Assembly: GCA_035388025.1 (NCBI GenBank)
Contig: DAOOPA010000007.1
Location: forward strand, 1 to 31,967
Direction: 5' to 3'
Origin: JAAZMX01 sp035388025
GTDB lineage: Bacteria; Patescibacteriota; Patescibacteriia; UBA2196; GWA2-42-15
DNA: 31,967 bases
Below the pieces are notes generated by a model. The model was not told the DNA's origin, ran no database searches, and was given only the letters and a program-made list of their open reading frames with translations. The translations under genes and the position numbers were made by a program. This document shows positions 17,591 to 25,128 of the stretch, one piece after another; the first letter of the stretch is position 1; each line of letters opens with the position of its first letter.

Positions 17591-17612
17591 GGGCTTTTTT
17601 CTATGCTATATT
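17584..17612 (+). promoter_or_regulatory. HEPN/MNT promoter overlapping the 16S -35 box
   Basis: Plus strand: TTGTCA (17584-17589), 17 bases, TATATT (17607-17612). Its -35 uses five of the six bases of the 16S -35 box on the opposite strand. Start would be near 17619, only about nine bases before the ATG. Confidence 0.6.
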
Positions 17613-17627
17613 TATTATATTAATAAT

Positions 17628-18029
17628 ATGGTCATCAGCCCCAAAAATAGAGCCAAACACTGGCGCGATTCAGCCGAACGCAGCTGGCTTGTGTCCAAGG
17701 ATTTATTAAAAGCCAAGCATTATGATGCCTGTTTGTTTTTTTGCCATTTATCTATAGAAAAGCTATTAAAAGGTTTGGTGTTGTTGGGGACAAAAAAAGA
17801 ATCTCCACACATACACGACTTGGTGCGTCTGGCAGAGTTGGCCAAGTTGGAATTACCAGAAAACAAATTTATCAATCTAAAAATTATTACTACCTTTAAT
17901 ATCGCCGGGCGCTACGAAGAGGAAAAATATTCTTTTTATAAAAAATGCACCCCAGCTTTTACCAAAAAACATTTTTTAATTTGTCAGGAAATATTTTTAT
18001 GGTTAAAAAAAGAATACCACCAAAAGTAA
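17628..18029 (+). CDS. HEPN-domain protein (toxin of a HEPN/MNT pair)
   Basis: HEPN proteins are all-alpha, often ribonucleases, and pair with minimal nucleotidyltransferases in toxin-antitoxin loci. The 133-residue protein has the family pattern: HWRDSAERSWLVSKDLLKAK, YDACLFFCHLSIEKLLKGL, SPHIHDLVRLAELA and the basic motif AGRYEEEKYSF. The last is where RNase HEPNs carry R-x4-6-H; no His is present at that spacing, so catalysis is uncertain. The ATG at 17628 is used because the longer frame runs into the promoter. Its end overlaps the MNT gene by 31 bases. Confidence 0.82.
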   Translation: MVISPKNRAKHWRDSAERSWLVSKDLLKAKHYDACLFFCHLSIEKLLKGLVLLGTKKESPHIHDLVRLAELAKLELPENKFINLKIITTFNIAGRYEEEKYSFYKKCTPAFTKKHFLICQEIFLWLKKEYHQK

Positions 18030-18319
18030 AAAAACAGATATCGGTATATTTGTCTGATTTAAAAAAAGACCAGCTACCTATTAGCCGGGCGGTTCTTTTT
18101 GGTTCTTACGCCAAAGGAAACCATCATCTTTGGAGCGATATTGATCTTTGTATTGTCTCCCCCAATTTTAAGGACTCTTGGTCTGGCTTGCAATATCTGT
18201 GGCAAAAAAGAAGAAGAGGCTTGGCGATCGAGCCGGTAGGCTACACCCCCAAAGATTTTCGAGAAGGATCAGCGCTTATTTCTGAAATAAAAAAATACGG
18301 TGTTGAGATCAAAATCTAA
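17999..18319 (+). CDS. Minimal nucleotidyltransferase (MNT antitoxin)
   Basis: A 106-residue Pol-beta-fold nucleotidyltransferase. It has the signature GSYAKGNHHLWSDIDLCIV, meaning GS-x3-G followed by the D-x-D metal ligands, and a third acidic residue likely in LAIEPVGY. Known MNT antitoxins silence a partner HEPN toxin by adding nucleotides to it. The ATG at 17999 overlaps the HEPN gene by 31 bases, indicating translational coupling. A longer frame from 17945 lies wholly within the HEPN gene and is rejected. Confidence 0.85.
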   Translation: MVKKRIPPKVKKQISVYLSDLKKDQLPISRAVLFGSYAKGNHHLWSDIDLCIVSPNFKDSWSGLQYLWQKRRRGLAIEPVGYTPKDFREGSALISEIKKYGVEIKI

Positions 18320-18330
18320 GATTTAAAAAA

Positions 18331-18357
18331 CTGTCCCACCATTCCGGGGCAGTTTTT
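18331..18357 (+). terminator. Intrinsic terminator of HEPN/MNT
   Basis: CTGTCCC (18331-18337) pairs with GGGGCAG (18346-18352), followed by TTTTT. It begins twelve bases after the MNT stop. Confidence 0.8.
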
Positions 18358-18423
18358 AAAAGGCAATTATTTTTTGGCTATATCAAACTATATCCAATTA
18401 TATCCAATTAAAAATATTAAGTC

Positions 18424-18457
18424 AATAAAACCCCGCCCCGATGGCTATCGGGGCGGG
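18424..18457 (-). terminator. Terminator closing the Alba/MoxR/VWA cluster
   Basis: On the minus strand CCCGCCCCGAT-AGCC-ATCGGGGCGGG is an eleven-pair perfect stem followed by GTTTTATT. Its T-run lies on the minus side, so it ends transcripts coming from 28.1 kb downwards. Confidence 0.8.
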
Positions 18458-18469
18458 ACTATCTTTCAG

Positions 18470-18669
18470 CTCCAAAGCGGAGGCTAGGAATATTGGCCGC
18501 TGTGAGGAGAGAGAAAAACAGCAGTCAATTATTCCCCCGCCTCCGCCCTGAAGCCGGTAGAAATTTTCAATTTTATATCCTTCATCAAATTTCCAAATAT
18601 TTCATTTAGAAACTTGATAAAGATGCCAAGCTACGAGGTGCGCGCGGCTTGGCAAGGGGTGGCTAGGGT
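18470..18669 (-). ncRNA. Structured 3' region of the cluster
   Basis: The stem GCGGAGGC/GCCTCCGC (18477-18546) encloses GGAATATTG/CAATTATTCC, which encloses GCTGT/ACAGC. This is a three-tier nested hairpin. A second stem, TGCCAAGC/GCTTGGCA, lies beside it near 18630-18658. There is no coding region. It sits between the last small gene and the terminator. Confidence 0.5.
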
Positions 18670-18870
18670 TTAATTTGCAAACCCATTCCGGCGCAGAACA
18701 GCATTGGCTTGCGCCAACTGCTCTGCATTACCCACCTCAGGTAGATTGCGAACAAAGTCCACAATCTCCCGAACAGAGAAGCCGGATTGCGGGTCAAAGC
18801 CGCCCGCGTCAACTGCTCTACGCAATTTAATATCTGCGTTGAACAGTTGAATTCTGAAATTGGTATTCAT
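18670..18870 (-). CDS. Small unknown protein (66 aa), last gene of the cluster
   Basis: MNTNFRIQLFNADIKLRRAV begins a 66-residue, mostly helical soluble protein ending VLRRNGFAN. No domain is recognised. A purine-rich Shine-Dalgarno (AGGGAGAG) lies six bases before the ATG. It is the last of seven minus-strand genes sharing this translation signal. The hairpin CTGGCGC/GCGCCAG lies just ahead of it. Confidence 0.65.
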   Translation of the reverse strand: MNTNFRIQLFNADIKLRRAVDAGGFDPQSGFSVREIVDFVRNLPEVGNAEQLAQANAVLRRNGFAN

Positions 18871-19652
18871 AGTCTCTCCCTTTTGTGATCTGGCGCGTCA
18901 TTGCGCCAGGCAGCCCAGTATTATCCCTGGCGATTTTAAGGAGAAAAACTATGAAGCTTTTGCCACCGCCTCTATTTCTTTTTTAAGAAACAAAAGTGGT
19001 GGCAAAAATTTTCAAAGAGCGATTTCCAATCTCTCCAGCTTCAATAATAATATTGTCATCCTCGGACGACCGCGCATTGATTTTTGCGGGGGAGATCCGG
19101 GGATCTATTCATTATCAAAACCAGAGAAATTGGGAGTAAAAGTGCTTTACTCCTTTATTTTAATGCTAAGCACAACTTTTATCTTGGCCACTTCTGGCCT
19201 TGATAGCGCCTGTGCTTTTGGCGCTTTAAAGTCGCACAAATTTTCTTCCTCACCGGAGGCGGGTGTGAAGACGTCCTGAAAAAAGCATCAGGGCTTTCGG
19301 GCAGAGTTTTATTTCAAAAACTCTGAAGGCAAGAGGCATGACTTTGTGCGAAAAGTCAGAGGCGTTGCGACCTTACCGGACTATCCGGCTACGACTGGGG
19401 GAGGTCCCATTCTCATCCGCTCCCTTCATTTACCATTAAATTGGTAAACTATATTCCAAACTCATACCGACGAAGTCGTTTTAGTAAGTTTAGAATAATC
19501 CAGCGCGTCAGGTTTAGGAATATTGTCACTGCACCCATACGTGACATTCCTTCTCTTTTCAACCTGAATTATTTTTTTCTGCGAGCAACGCGCTCACAGG
19601 GCAGACGGGGTTTATTCCCATAGATCAAAGAGATCTGCCAAAAAAAATTATT
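18871..19652 (-). ncRNA. Structured non-coding tract between two small genes
   Basis: About 780 bases hold no convincing gene but many perfect stems. They include CAGAGTTTT/AAAACTCTG (19302-19325), TGACTTT/AAAGTCA, GACCT[CCGGA/TCCGG]AGGTC (19369-19406), GGAGTAAA/TTTACTCC (19133-19153), AGCGCC/GGCGCT and TTTTGCCACC/GGTGGCAAAA. At 19502-19594 four stems nest: AGCGCGT, CAGGTT, AGGAAT and GTCAC, each with its exact complement. The hairpin at 19452-19497 has a C.A in the plus reading that becomes G.U on the minus strand, supporting minus-strand RNA. Confidence 0.55.
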
Positions 19653-19847
19653 TTATTCGGCTTTCGGGAGATACAGCACCCCCCGCTCAAGCCGAATTTT
19701 AACGCAGCCTTTTAAATCATAGGCTGCTAGGGGCATTCCAGCCCCTGCCATATGTGAGCACAACAGGTGCTCACATATCCCGGTGTGTTCCCACACCAGG
19801 AGAGCAAGGGCTTGGAGACCTTCCTCTTTGCTCCAAATCTTTTTCAT
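19653..19847 (-). CDS. Small unknown protein (64 aa)
   Basis: MKKIWSKEEGLQALALLVWE starts a 64-residue protein. It has a Cys/His-containing middle (HTGICEHLLCSHMAGAG) and a C-terminal YDLKGCVKIRLERGVLYLP. The AAAGGAG Shine-Dalgarno lies six bases before the ATG, which makes it very likely translated. The Cys/His spacing could bind metal, but no named zinc finger fits. No function recognised. Confidence 0.7.
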   Translation of the reverse strand: MKKIWSKEEGLQALALLVWEHTGICEHLLCSHMAGAGMPLAAYDLKGCVKIRLERGVLYLPKAE

Positions 19848-20111
19848 GGCTTTCTCCTTTCTAGGGATTGGCCATTCCCGGAATCCGTCCGGTACGGTCC
19901 CGCTTAGCGGGAGTTTAGTTGGTTCTTTCTAAAGAAAATATTTTTAATCTTCAAAAAGAACCAACTAAAATTTTCAAAGAACTATTTTTGTTTTCTTTCA
20001 TCCGCCCACGGCTATATTGCGTACCGGAGAGAGTTAGTTCGCAAATCAAGCTATGAGCGAGTGAAAGAAAGGAAACCAGCAAAAAGCGCGACGCTGATTT
20101 CCTTTCAGATT
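19848..20111 (-). ncRNA. Structured non-coding tract with 15-bp stem
   Basis: TTTAGTTGGTTCTTT (19914-19928) is perfectly inverted at 19955-19969. It is enclosed, together with TCCCGC-TTA-GCGGGA, by a long-range nine-pair helix TCCGGTACG/CGTACCGGA (19888-19896 with 20020-20028). Another stem at 20071-20102 (GGAAACCAGC/GCTGATTTCC) has C.A on plus but G.U on minus. It lies directly upstream of the 64-aa gene on the minus transcript. Confidence 0.55.
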
Positions 20112-20588
20112 TTACCAAGGGCACCGAGTCGTTTCCGTGCCGGAAACTATCGGTTCACATCCCCAGATCAGGGCATGGTTCGCCCAAAAATCTGCGGACG
20201 CGGGGGTGGTGTTCCGATCCCATGGTTCGGGTTCGGAAAGACCACCTACAAAGGCGGTAATTAGGATATACCCGCCGACATCCTCCGCCTTCTTGAGGAT
20301 CACGACGACGCTCGAGCAACTTTCCGGCTCGCGATTGACCACGAACCGAGAGAGTCCAAAACGCTTTGGCCTCTGCGCGTATACTATCTGGTCGTCAGGC
20401 CCGGTGACGACGCAGATACTTTTTCCGACGGGGTGGCTGAACTCAACCACCTCTTTGAGAAAATCTCGCCCATCGGAGCTGATTTTTACCAGCGCCTCCG
20501 GCAGGATGGCGACAACTTCCTCGTGAAGGTGGGAGTTTGGGCGGTCATAGACCGGCTCGCCACTCCCGAGATTTCCAACCCAGTTCAT
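20112..20588 (-). CDS. Unknown protein (158 aa)
   Basis: A 158-residue soluble protein with an excellent AAAGGAGG Shine-Dalgarno five bases before the ATG. The middle (VGKSICVVTGPDDQIVYAQR, SCSSVVVILKKAED, GGYILITAFVGGLSEPEPWD) looks like a small alpha/beta fold. It ends with DFWANHALIWGCEPI. The YILITAFVGG...PEPWD...FWANHAL pattern resembles uncharacterised small proteins of mobile elements as I recall them, but I cannot name a family. GC content is visibly higher than in host genes. Confidence 0.7.
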   Translation of the reverse strand: MNWVGNLGSGEPVYDRPNSHLHEEVVAILPEALVKISSDGRDFLKEVVEFSHPVGKSICVVTGPDDQIVYAQRPKRFGLSRFVVNREPESCSSVVVILKKAEDVGGYILITAFVGGLSEPEPWDRNTTPASADFWANHALIWGCEPIVSGTETTRCPW

Positions 20589-20639
20589 ATTTCCTCCTTT
20601 CTGGGTTGTTTTTTGTTTTAATTAAACAAATCCTTTCCA

Positions 20640-22555
20640 AAATCATCCAATTAATTTTGAATAACTTTGGAAATTGGAAGAGAAAAATACTCTTCCATTT
20701 TCAAGTGCTTTAAAACTTTTTGGCGGCTTTAGGTGCGCCGTGAACCTCAACAGGGCTAGTGTTATTTGTGTTTGGTATTTTGCCCTATTGGTGACCAACC
20801 AAGGAAAAGAAATCGTGGCCAACGCCCACACAAAGGTGAACGCAGACTCCCAACCCTTGATCTTTACTTGTCTTGCCCATCACTTGGGCAACTGTTTTTT
20901 GGTGTCTTTTCCAATCGTCTTTTGGACAACAAGCTGGTTGACACCGGAACGGCGAAATATCTTTTCTTTGTTTTTGAGTTTATTGAAAGGAATAATGTTT
21001 CGTAAAGAAAAGACGTTCTGCCAAGTGGCATTTCCGATTTGGCTGAACAGCGCGAGTTGGTATTACTCGCGACAAGACTAAACTCGTGGCTAGCAAGTTA
21101 GTTTATATTTCACCTTATACCAACCGACCCTACCGTCGCAGAGTGGCAAGCATTAGGCAAACAACCAAATCAACCCAGACTATTTTTTGGTATTTTAGTA
21201 ATTTTTCGTGTTTTGTGTTTAGTATTAGTCTGGTGCGGATAAGCATTCCGACTTTTAGCCAATAGCTAATGAGCCGGCTCTATTTTAAAAATCAAAATAG
21301 GTTTCGGCGCCACGCCTACTTATCCTGACATCGTCGTCAGCAATAATAACTGTTTGGTGGGATGTTTTGGTAGTTATTATTGTTATTCTGCCAACGACCG
21401 TTGCTGGTATTCTCTTCCCGACCGCCAACTAACAGCCGGAAACAACTGAAAGGTCTTTTTTGTGTGTCAGGAGGGAGATCTTTTCCAGTTTGATAAGATA
21501 CTAAAAATCTTCTCAGCCCTGTTCTGACACATATCTTGCAGTTTTGCCGCTCATCTGCTAAAAATAGCGGCGCGCTAACCATAGTTGGAAACCACGACGC
21601 AAGAAGTAAAGCCGGGTTTAGCGGGGTTGTTCTTTGCATAAACGAAAGTACAACTAATTACTTAAAAAACTTTCGTTTACGGCGGTTTTGTGAATTCGGG
21701 CCATCCGGGTCCTACAATTCCGCAAAAAAATCCGGTGGTCACCTGTTTGTTTTTAGAAAAGGCAGGAACACATACAGGTAAAGCCTCCTACCTTTCTCCC
21801 TTTGTTCATTAGCGCTTACGATTACACCGAGGAATAAAAGCAATCGTGAGCGGTATTTTGTTTGTTCTAGCGTGAGTCCCGGGTGGTTGGTGAGCCGCCC
21901 AAGCAGTGGGTCACTATCTATTGACGATACCGCAGTACCATCAAAAGTGTTGACAGCTTATCAGGATAAATTACTTTACCCAGTTTATAGCTGTACAAAA
22001 CACGCCAGTTACATCTCCGAAAAGAACAATTAACTAAATCTTTTCAGAAACGCCGTATTTTTGGACCGACAGACAAAATAAATACGAAAAAATTCATCTG
22101 TCCCCAATTTTTTTCTGTGAACTTCCAGGCATCGAAAGAAAACTGAGAAACTTGATACCGCTGTACCACAGCGGGGAGCGGCCGTTCGGCGCTCTTCTAC
22201 TCCCTTACGATCGCTTTTTGTCCTGATCCCAAAAAACAAGGATAACTATTCACTTCTTTCTCCCGAGAGAAAAAGAATGTTTCTAGTATGCGGAAGAATA
22301 ATAACCCACTTTCACTAGAGTTATTATTTGGCAAATTGCAACCGACCCCGAAATATCCCGAGATAGGATACCTGCGAGCGGGCACAGGTGCCGCCTTCGG
22401 TTTAATAGCTAGGCGGAGCACGCCACATTATAACCTCCTGTTCTCTTTGATTTTTGTTTTAGGGCTTAGCGCCCTTTTGAAATCATCATCTTGGGATAAT
22501 GATTTTAAAAGAGCCGAGTCTGAACAGTTGAGTTGCTTTAACCATTCAGACTCGT
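20640..22555 (+). ncRNA. 1.9-kb structured non-coding tract, probably plus-strand RNA
   Basis: No convincing gene is present, but stems occur about every 60 bases. Examples are TGGAAGAG/CTCTTCCA (20677-20692), TTTTGGTGTC/GACACCGGAA (20897-20949), CGCGAGT/ACTCGCG, CAATAATAAC/GTTATTATTG, TGTGTGTCAG/CTGACACATA (21461-21533), TAAACGAAAGT/ACTTTCGTTTA (21639-21679), CGCTTACGATT/AATCGTGAGCG (21813-21852), CCGCTGT/ACAGCGG, CTTTTGAAATCAT/ATGATTTTAAAAG (22474-22511) and GAGTCTGAA/TTCAGACTC. CGTATTT/AAATACG and GACAGA/TCTGTC (22054-22102) interleave as a pseudoknot. Nearly all non-Watson-Crick pairs are G.U when read on plus and would be A.C on minus. Confidence 0.6.
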
Positions 22556-22559
22556 TGTG

Positions 22560-23036
22560 CTATTTAATTTCTTCCTCCTTTCCGAGGCTTTTTGCCGCTC
22601 CACGGACCACCCCTTTGTCCCTCCATGGCTCTTGGTCCTGCCACCCACTATATCCCAGATAGGCGCAATTTATTCCCCGATAGTACAGGAGGGCATATAC
22701 ATAGTCATTGGGGCGGATCACCACCTCCAAATCCCCGATGACTATTTTATACATTTTGTTATTGGCGGCGTAGCTCTCCGCCTTGAATTTTTGTCTTTCA
22801 TTTTTTATTTTTGAAAAATCAAACCCACCGACGAGGCGGTGGAGTTTTTTTAGCAGGTTGGCGGGGATTTTAATCTCCCGCTTTTTTGCTGCGATCCGCC
22901 GGGCCGCCGCCAAGGTTCTGGGCGTCCGTTGGCCACTGAATTTTTTCATGACTTCTTCCAGTGGCAGACCAGGCAGCACCGCCACAAACGTGGTGACGTG
23001 GCGGATATCAAACCGGTCCTCTTTTTCTTCTGCCAT
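22560..23036 (-). CDS. Unknown protein after the VWA gene (158 aa)
   Basis: The ATG at 23036 (MAEEKEDRFDIRHVTTF) is chosen because AAAGGA lies nine bases upstream; a longer frame from 23087 would overlap the VWA gene. The protein is basic in the middle (GQRTPRTLAAARRIAAKKRE, a helical segment) and has a C-terminal beta-rich part (KMYKIVIGDLEVVIRPNDYV, YALLYYRGINCAYLGYSGWQ). No family recognised. It follows the VWA gene by 34 bases in the same operon and may be a partner or substrate of the ATPase-VWA pair. Confidence 0.75.
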   Translation of the reverse strand: MAEEKEDRFDIRHVTTFVAVLPGLPLEEVMKKFSGQRTPRTLAAARRIAAKKREIKIPANLLKKLHRLVGGFDFSKIKNERQKFKAESYAANNKMYKIVIGDLEVVIRPNDYVYALLYYRGINCAYLGYSGWQDQEPWRDKGVVRGAAKSLGKEEEIK

Positions 23037-23070
23037 TTTTTTTGTTCCTTTATATTTGTGTTTTATTTTT

Positions 23071-24885
23071 TTATTCATGTTCGCCAAGGTGCCAGACGCG
23101 GACGAATTCCGGCAGCTGGTCCTTGGCTTTTTCGAACTGCTTCACGGTTGTGTCTCTTTTTTGACGAATGACCACGCCATGAAGTTTTATCTCGCAGGCG
23201 GTTTCCGTGTGGGAGGCTTCCAGCGACCCTGCCAGTTGCTTGCCATCCTCCACAAATCCGTCAGTCAAGACGACTAGGTCGGCGGTCTTGTAGCCGGAGA
23301 ACCAGTTAGGCAGCAGTCCGTAGATCTCGCCCACCGTGGTTCCACCAGAATATAATCGTTTCGGGGTCGTATCAGCAAACTCCCGGATCACCGCGACATC
23401 ACGGGTCGGTTCGAGCACCCACGATGCGCCTCCGGAAAACTGGCCCACTCCCAGATAACAACCCTCAAGGTCAGCAACCTTTTGGGCCATCTCACCGCAT
23501 ACGCGGTAAAGCATGGAGAACAGCTTGTCCCCCACTGACCCGGAGGAGTCAAGGAAGATTGCCAATAAGTGGCGGGGCATATCCCGCCGCCGGATACAAC
23601 GTCTTTGCAGGGGATCTATACCGAAGTATTCGTCCTCCTGATAGCGTTGTATTTCGTCCGGCGAAGAGATTTGTCGACCCGGAGACCAGACTTTCCAACG
23701 TGGAATTCCACGGCCGGTTTTATCTGATCGTTCAGCGATTACCCGCTCCAACATCTTGAGCAACGCCTCGAGATTATTATCCTCAAAGCGTTTCTCCGGA
23801 GCGGATTCAATCGCCCGCGGGTCACCAGCACCAGCGCCAATTTCAGCGCCGCGACTGTCAGAATCAGAAGGCGAACCATCGCCACCACCCTGACTTTCGG
23901 AGCCCTCGCCATCTTTCTCTCCTTCTTTCCCGTCGCCTTCACCCGGTTTTCCTTTTTTACCTTTGCCTTCTTCGCCCGGTTTCCCGTCGCCTTCACCTTC
24001 ACCCTCTCCGTCGCCTTCACCTTCTCCGTTTCCTTCTCCTTTGCCCTTTCCCTTGCCTTTTCCTTTCCCGCTTCCATTACCACTACCATCACCTTCGCCG
24101 TCGCCTTCACCATCTCCGTCGCCATCACCTTCGCCAGATCCTTCTCCGTTTCCGGAACCGGATCCAGAACCACCAGAATTTCCTTGTGGTGGTTGGTACT
24201 CGGGAGGCAGTTCCCACGGCGGTGGGCAGTATTGACGCAGGACATCCAGGACTTGTCGCATAGCTTGTTCCCTGGAGATTGATCCTGCGCCAAAAGCAGT
24301 TCTGGCCTTGCATGCCTTTTCCGCGGCTGTGTCCAGCCCTTTGCTCTGGTACGTTTCAATAATCTTGCCGTACAGAGCATATTGGTACACAGCTTCTATA
24401 AAAGCCGCACACATCCCTTGGCTACCCATCGTCTCCAGCTCGGCCAGAGACAGACGGGTACCGCCCTGACGATTCCACACATAGAAACGGTTCACCCGGT
24501 CGACCACTTCCTGGCCGATTTCCTTGCCAGCATCTTGGTCAACCAGAGCGTCTTCCACTATGTTCATGATCTTGCGAACATAGGGAATAGAGCTTGTGCC
24601 GGGTGACAGGGGGTCGGCGTAAATTTTGTAAAACTCATCCGCCGACACACCCTTAAAGCGTTTGATGTGGGAAGCCTCATGCGCCGTTGACTTCCGGCGC
24701 ATATCGTCATGGGCGTTGGGCGCGAGTTTTGGCCAGCGCAAAGACGGCTCGAAAACCAAAATCTTTTCGCCGTCCGTGGCTGACTTCTTCTTACCCAAAA
24801 AAATCTCTACCTCTCGGCCCACAATCTTGCGGGCCAACTTTTGCAAATGGATTGGGACCTCTAGTCCCTGAATTTTTGGATCCAT
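23071..24885 (-). CDS. CobT-like VWA protein with HExxH motif
   Basis: VWA proteins of this type partner MoxR/CobS AAA+ ATPases in metal insertion or protein remodelling. The ATG at 24885 has AAAGGAGG seven bases upstream; an in-frame ATG at 24915 lacks one. The 604 residues show an N-terminal domain with AHEASHIKRF (HEASH at 69-73, a zinc-peptidase-like HExxH). A Gly/Ser/Asp/Glu/Lys low-complexity linker spans about 240-345. The C-terminal VWA domain has a complete MIDAS: DSSGS near 447, GGTTVG, and VVLTDG. The layout mimics CobT (acidic linker plus VWA). No CobN is nearby, so cobalamin synthesis is unlikely. Confidence 0.85.
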   Translation of the reverse strand: MDPKIQGLEVPIHLQKLARKIVGREVEIFLGKKKSATDGEKILVFEPSLRWPKLAPNAHDDMRRKSTAHEASHIKRFKGVSADEFYKIYADPLSPGTSSIPYVRKIMNIVEDALVDQDAGKEIGQEVVDRVNRFYVWNRQGGTRLSLAELETMGSQGMCAAFIEAVYQYALYGKIIETYQSKGLDTAAEKACKARTAFGAGSISREQAMRQVLDVLRQYCPPPWELPPEYQPPQGNSGGSGSGSGNGEGSGEGDGDGDGEGDGEGDGSGNGSGKGKGKGKGKGEGNGEGEGDGEGEGEGDGKPGEEGKGKKGKPGEGDGKEGEKDGEGSESQGGGDGSPSDSDSRGAEIGAGAGDPRAIESAPEKRFEDNNLEALLKMLERVIAERSDKTGRGIPRWKVWSPGRQISSPDEIQRYQEDEYFGIDPLQRRCIRRRDMPRHLLAIFLDSSGSVGDKLFSMLYRVCGEMAQKVADLEGCYLGVGQFSGGASWVLEPTRDVAVIREFADTTPKRLYSGGTTVGEIYGLLPNWFSGYKTADLVVLTDGFVEDGKQLAGSLEASHTETACEIKLHGVVIRQKRDTTVKQFEKAKDQLPEFVRVWHLGEHE

Positions 24886-25128
24886 TTTTTGTCCTCCTTT
24901 AGTTGGTGGCCGCAATAGGCCGTTAGATTAATTTAATTTATTTCCACAATTTAGATTACCAATTCATATTTTTGGTGAGTAGTAAACACATAAATCAGTA
25001 ATCTAAAAATGGAAAGGAGCAAGAAGTACATCTCTCACTCCAGTCCGATAATGCAATTTAAAGAACGATTTTTTTCTCCCTATCCACTCCTCGGGAGATT
25101 TGGGTGACAGTGGGTGGACACTGTTTTT
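24886..25128 (-). ncRNA. Structured spacer between ATPase and VWA genes
   Basis: TTTAGATTAC (24950-24959) pairs perfectly with GTAATCTAAA (24998-25007). The stem is extended by TCCA/TGGA outside and ACCAA/TTGGT inside. ACAGTG/CACTGT and CTCCC/GGGAG hairpins lie near the ATPase stop. The spacer is too long for a simple operon gap and holds no gene. Confidence 0.45.

Noticed and set aside
18860..19279. Open reading frame of 139 codons on plus
   Set aside because: It overlaps the SD-led gene at 18670-18870 and spans hairpin-rich sequence; composition does not look coding.
20674..21081. Open reading frame of 135 codons on plus
   Set aside because: It runs through several perfect stems, has no Shine-Dalgarno although cluster genes all do, and its translation lacks protein-like patterning.
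23739..24380. Lys/Val-rich frame of 213 codons inside the VWA gene
   Set aside because: It is a shadow of the low-complexity Gly/Asp/Glu linker in another frame.
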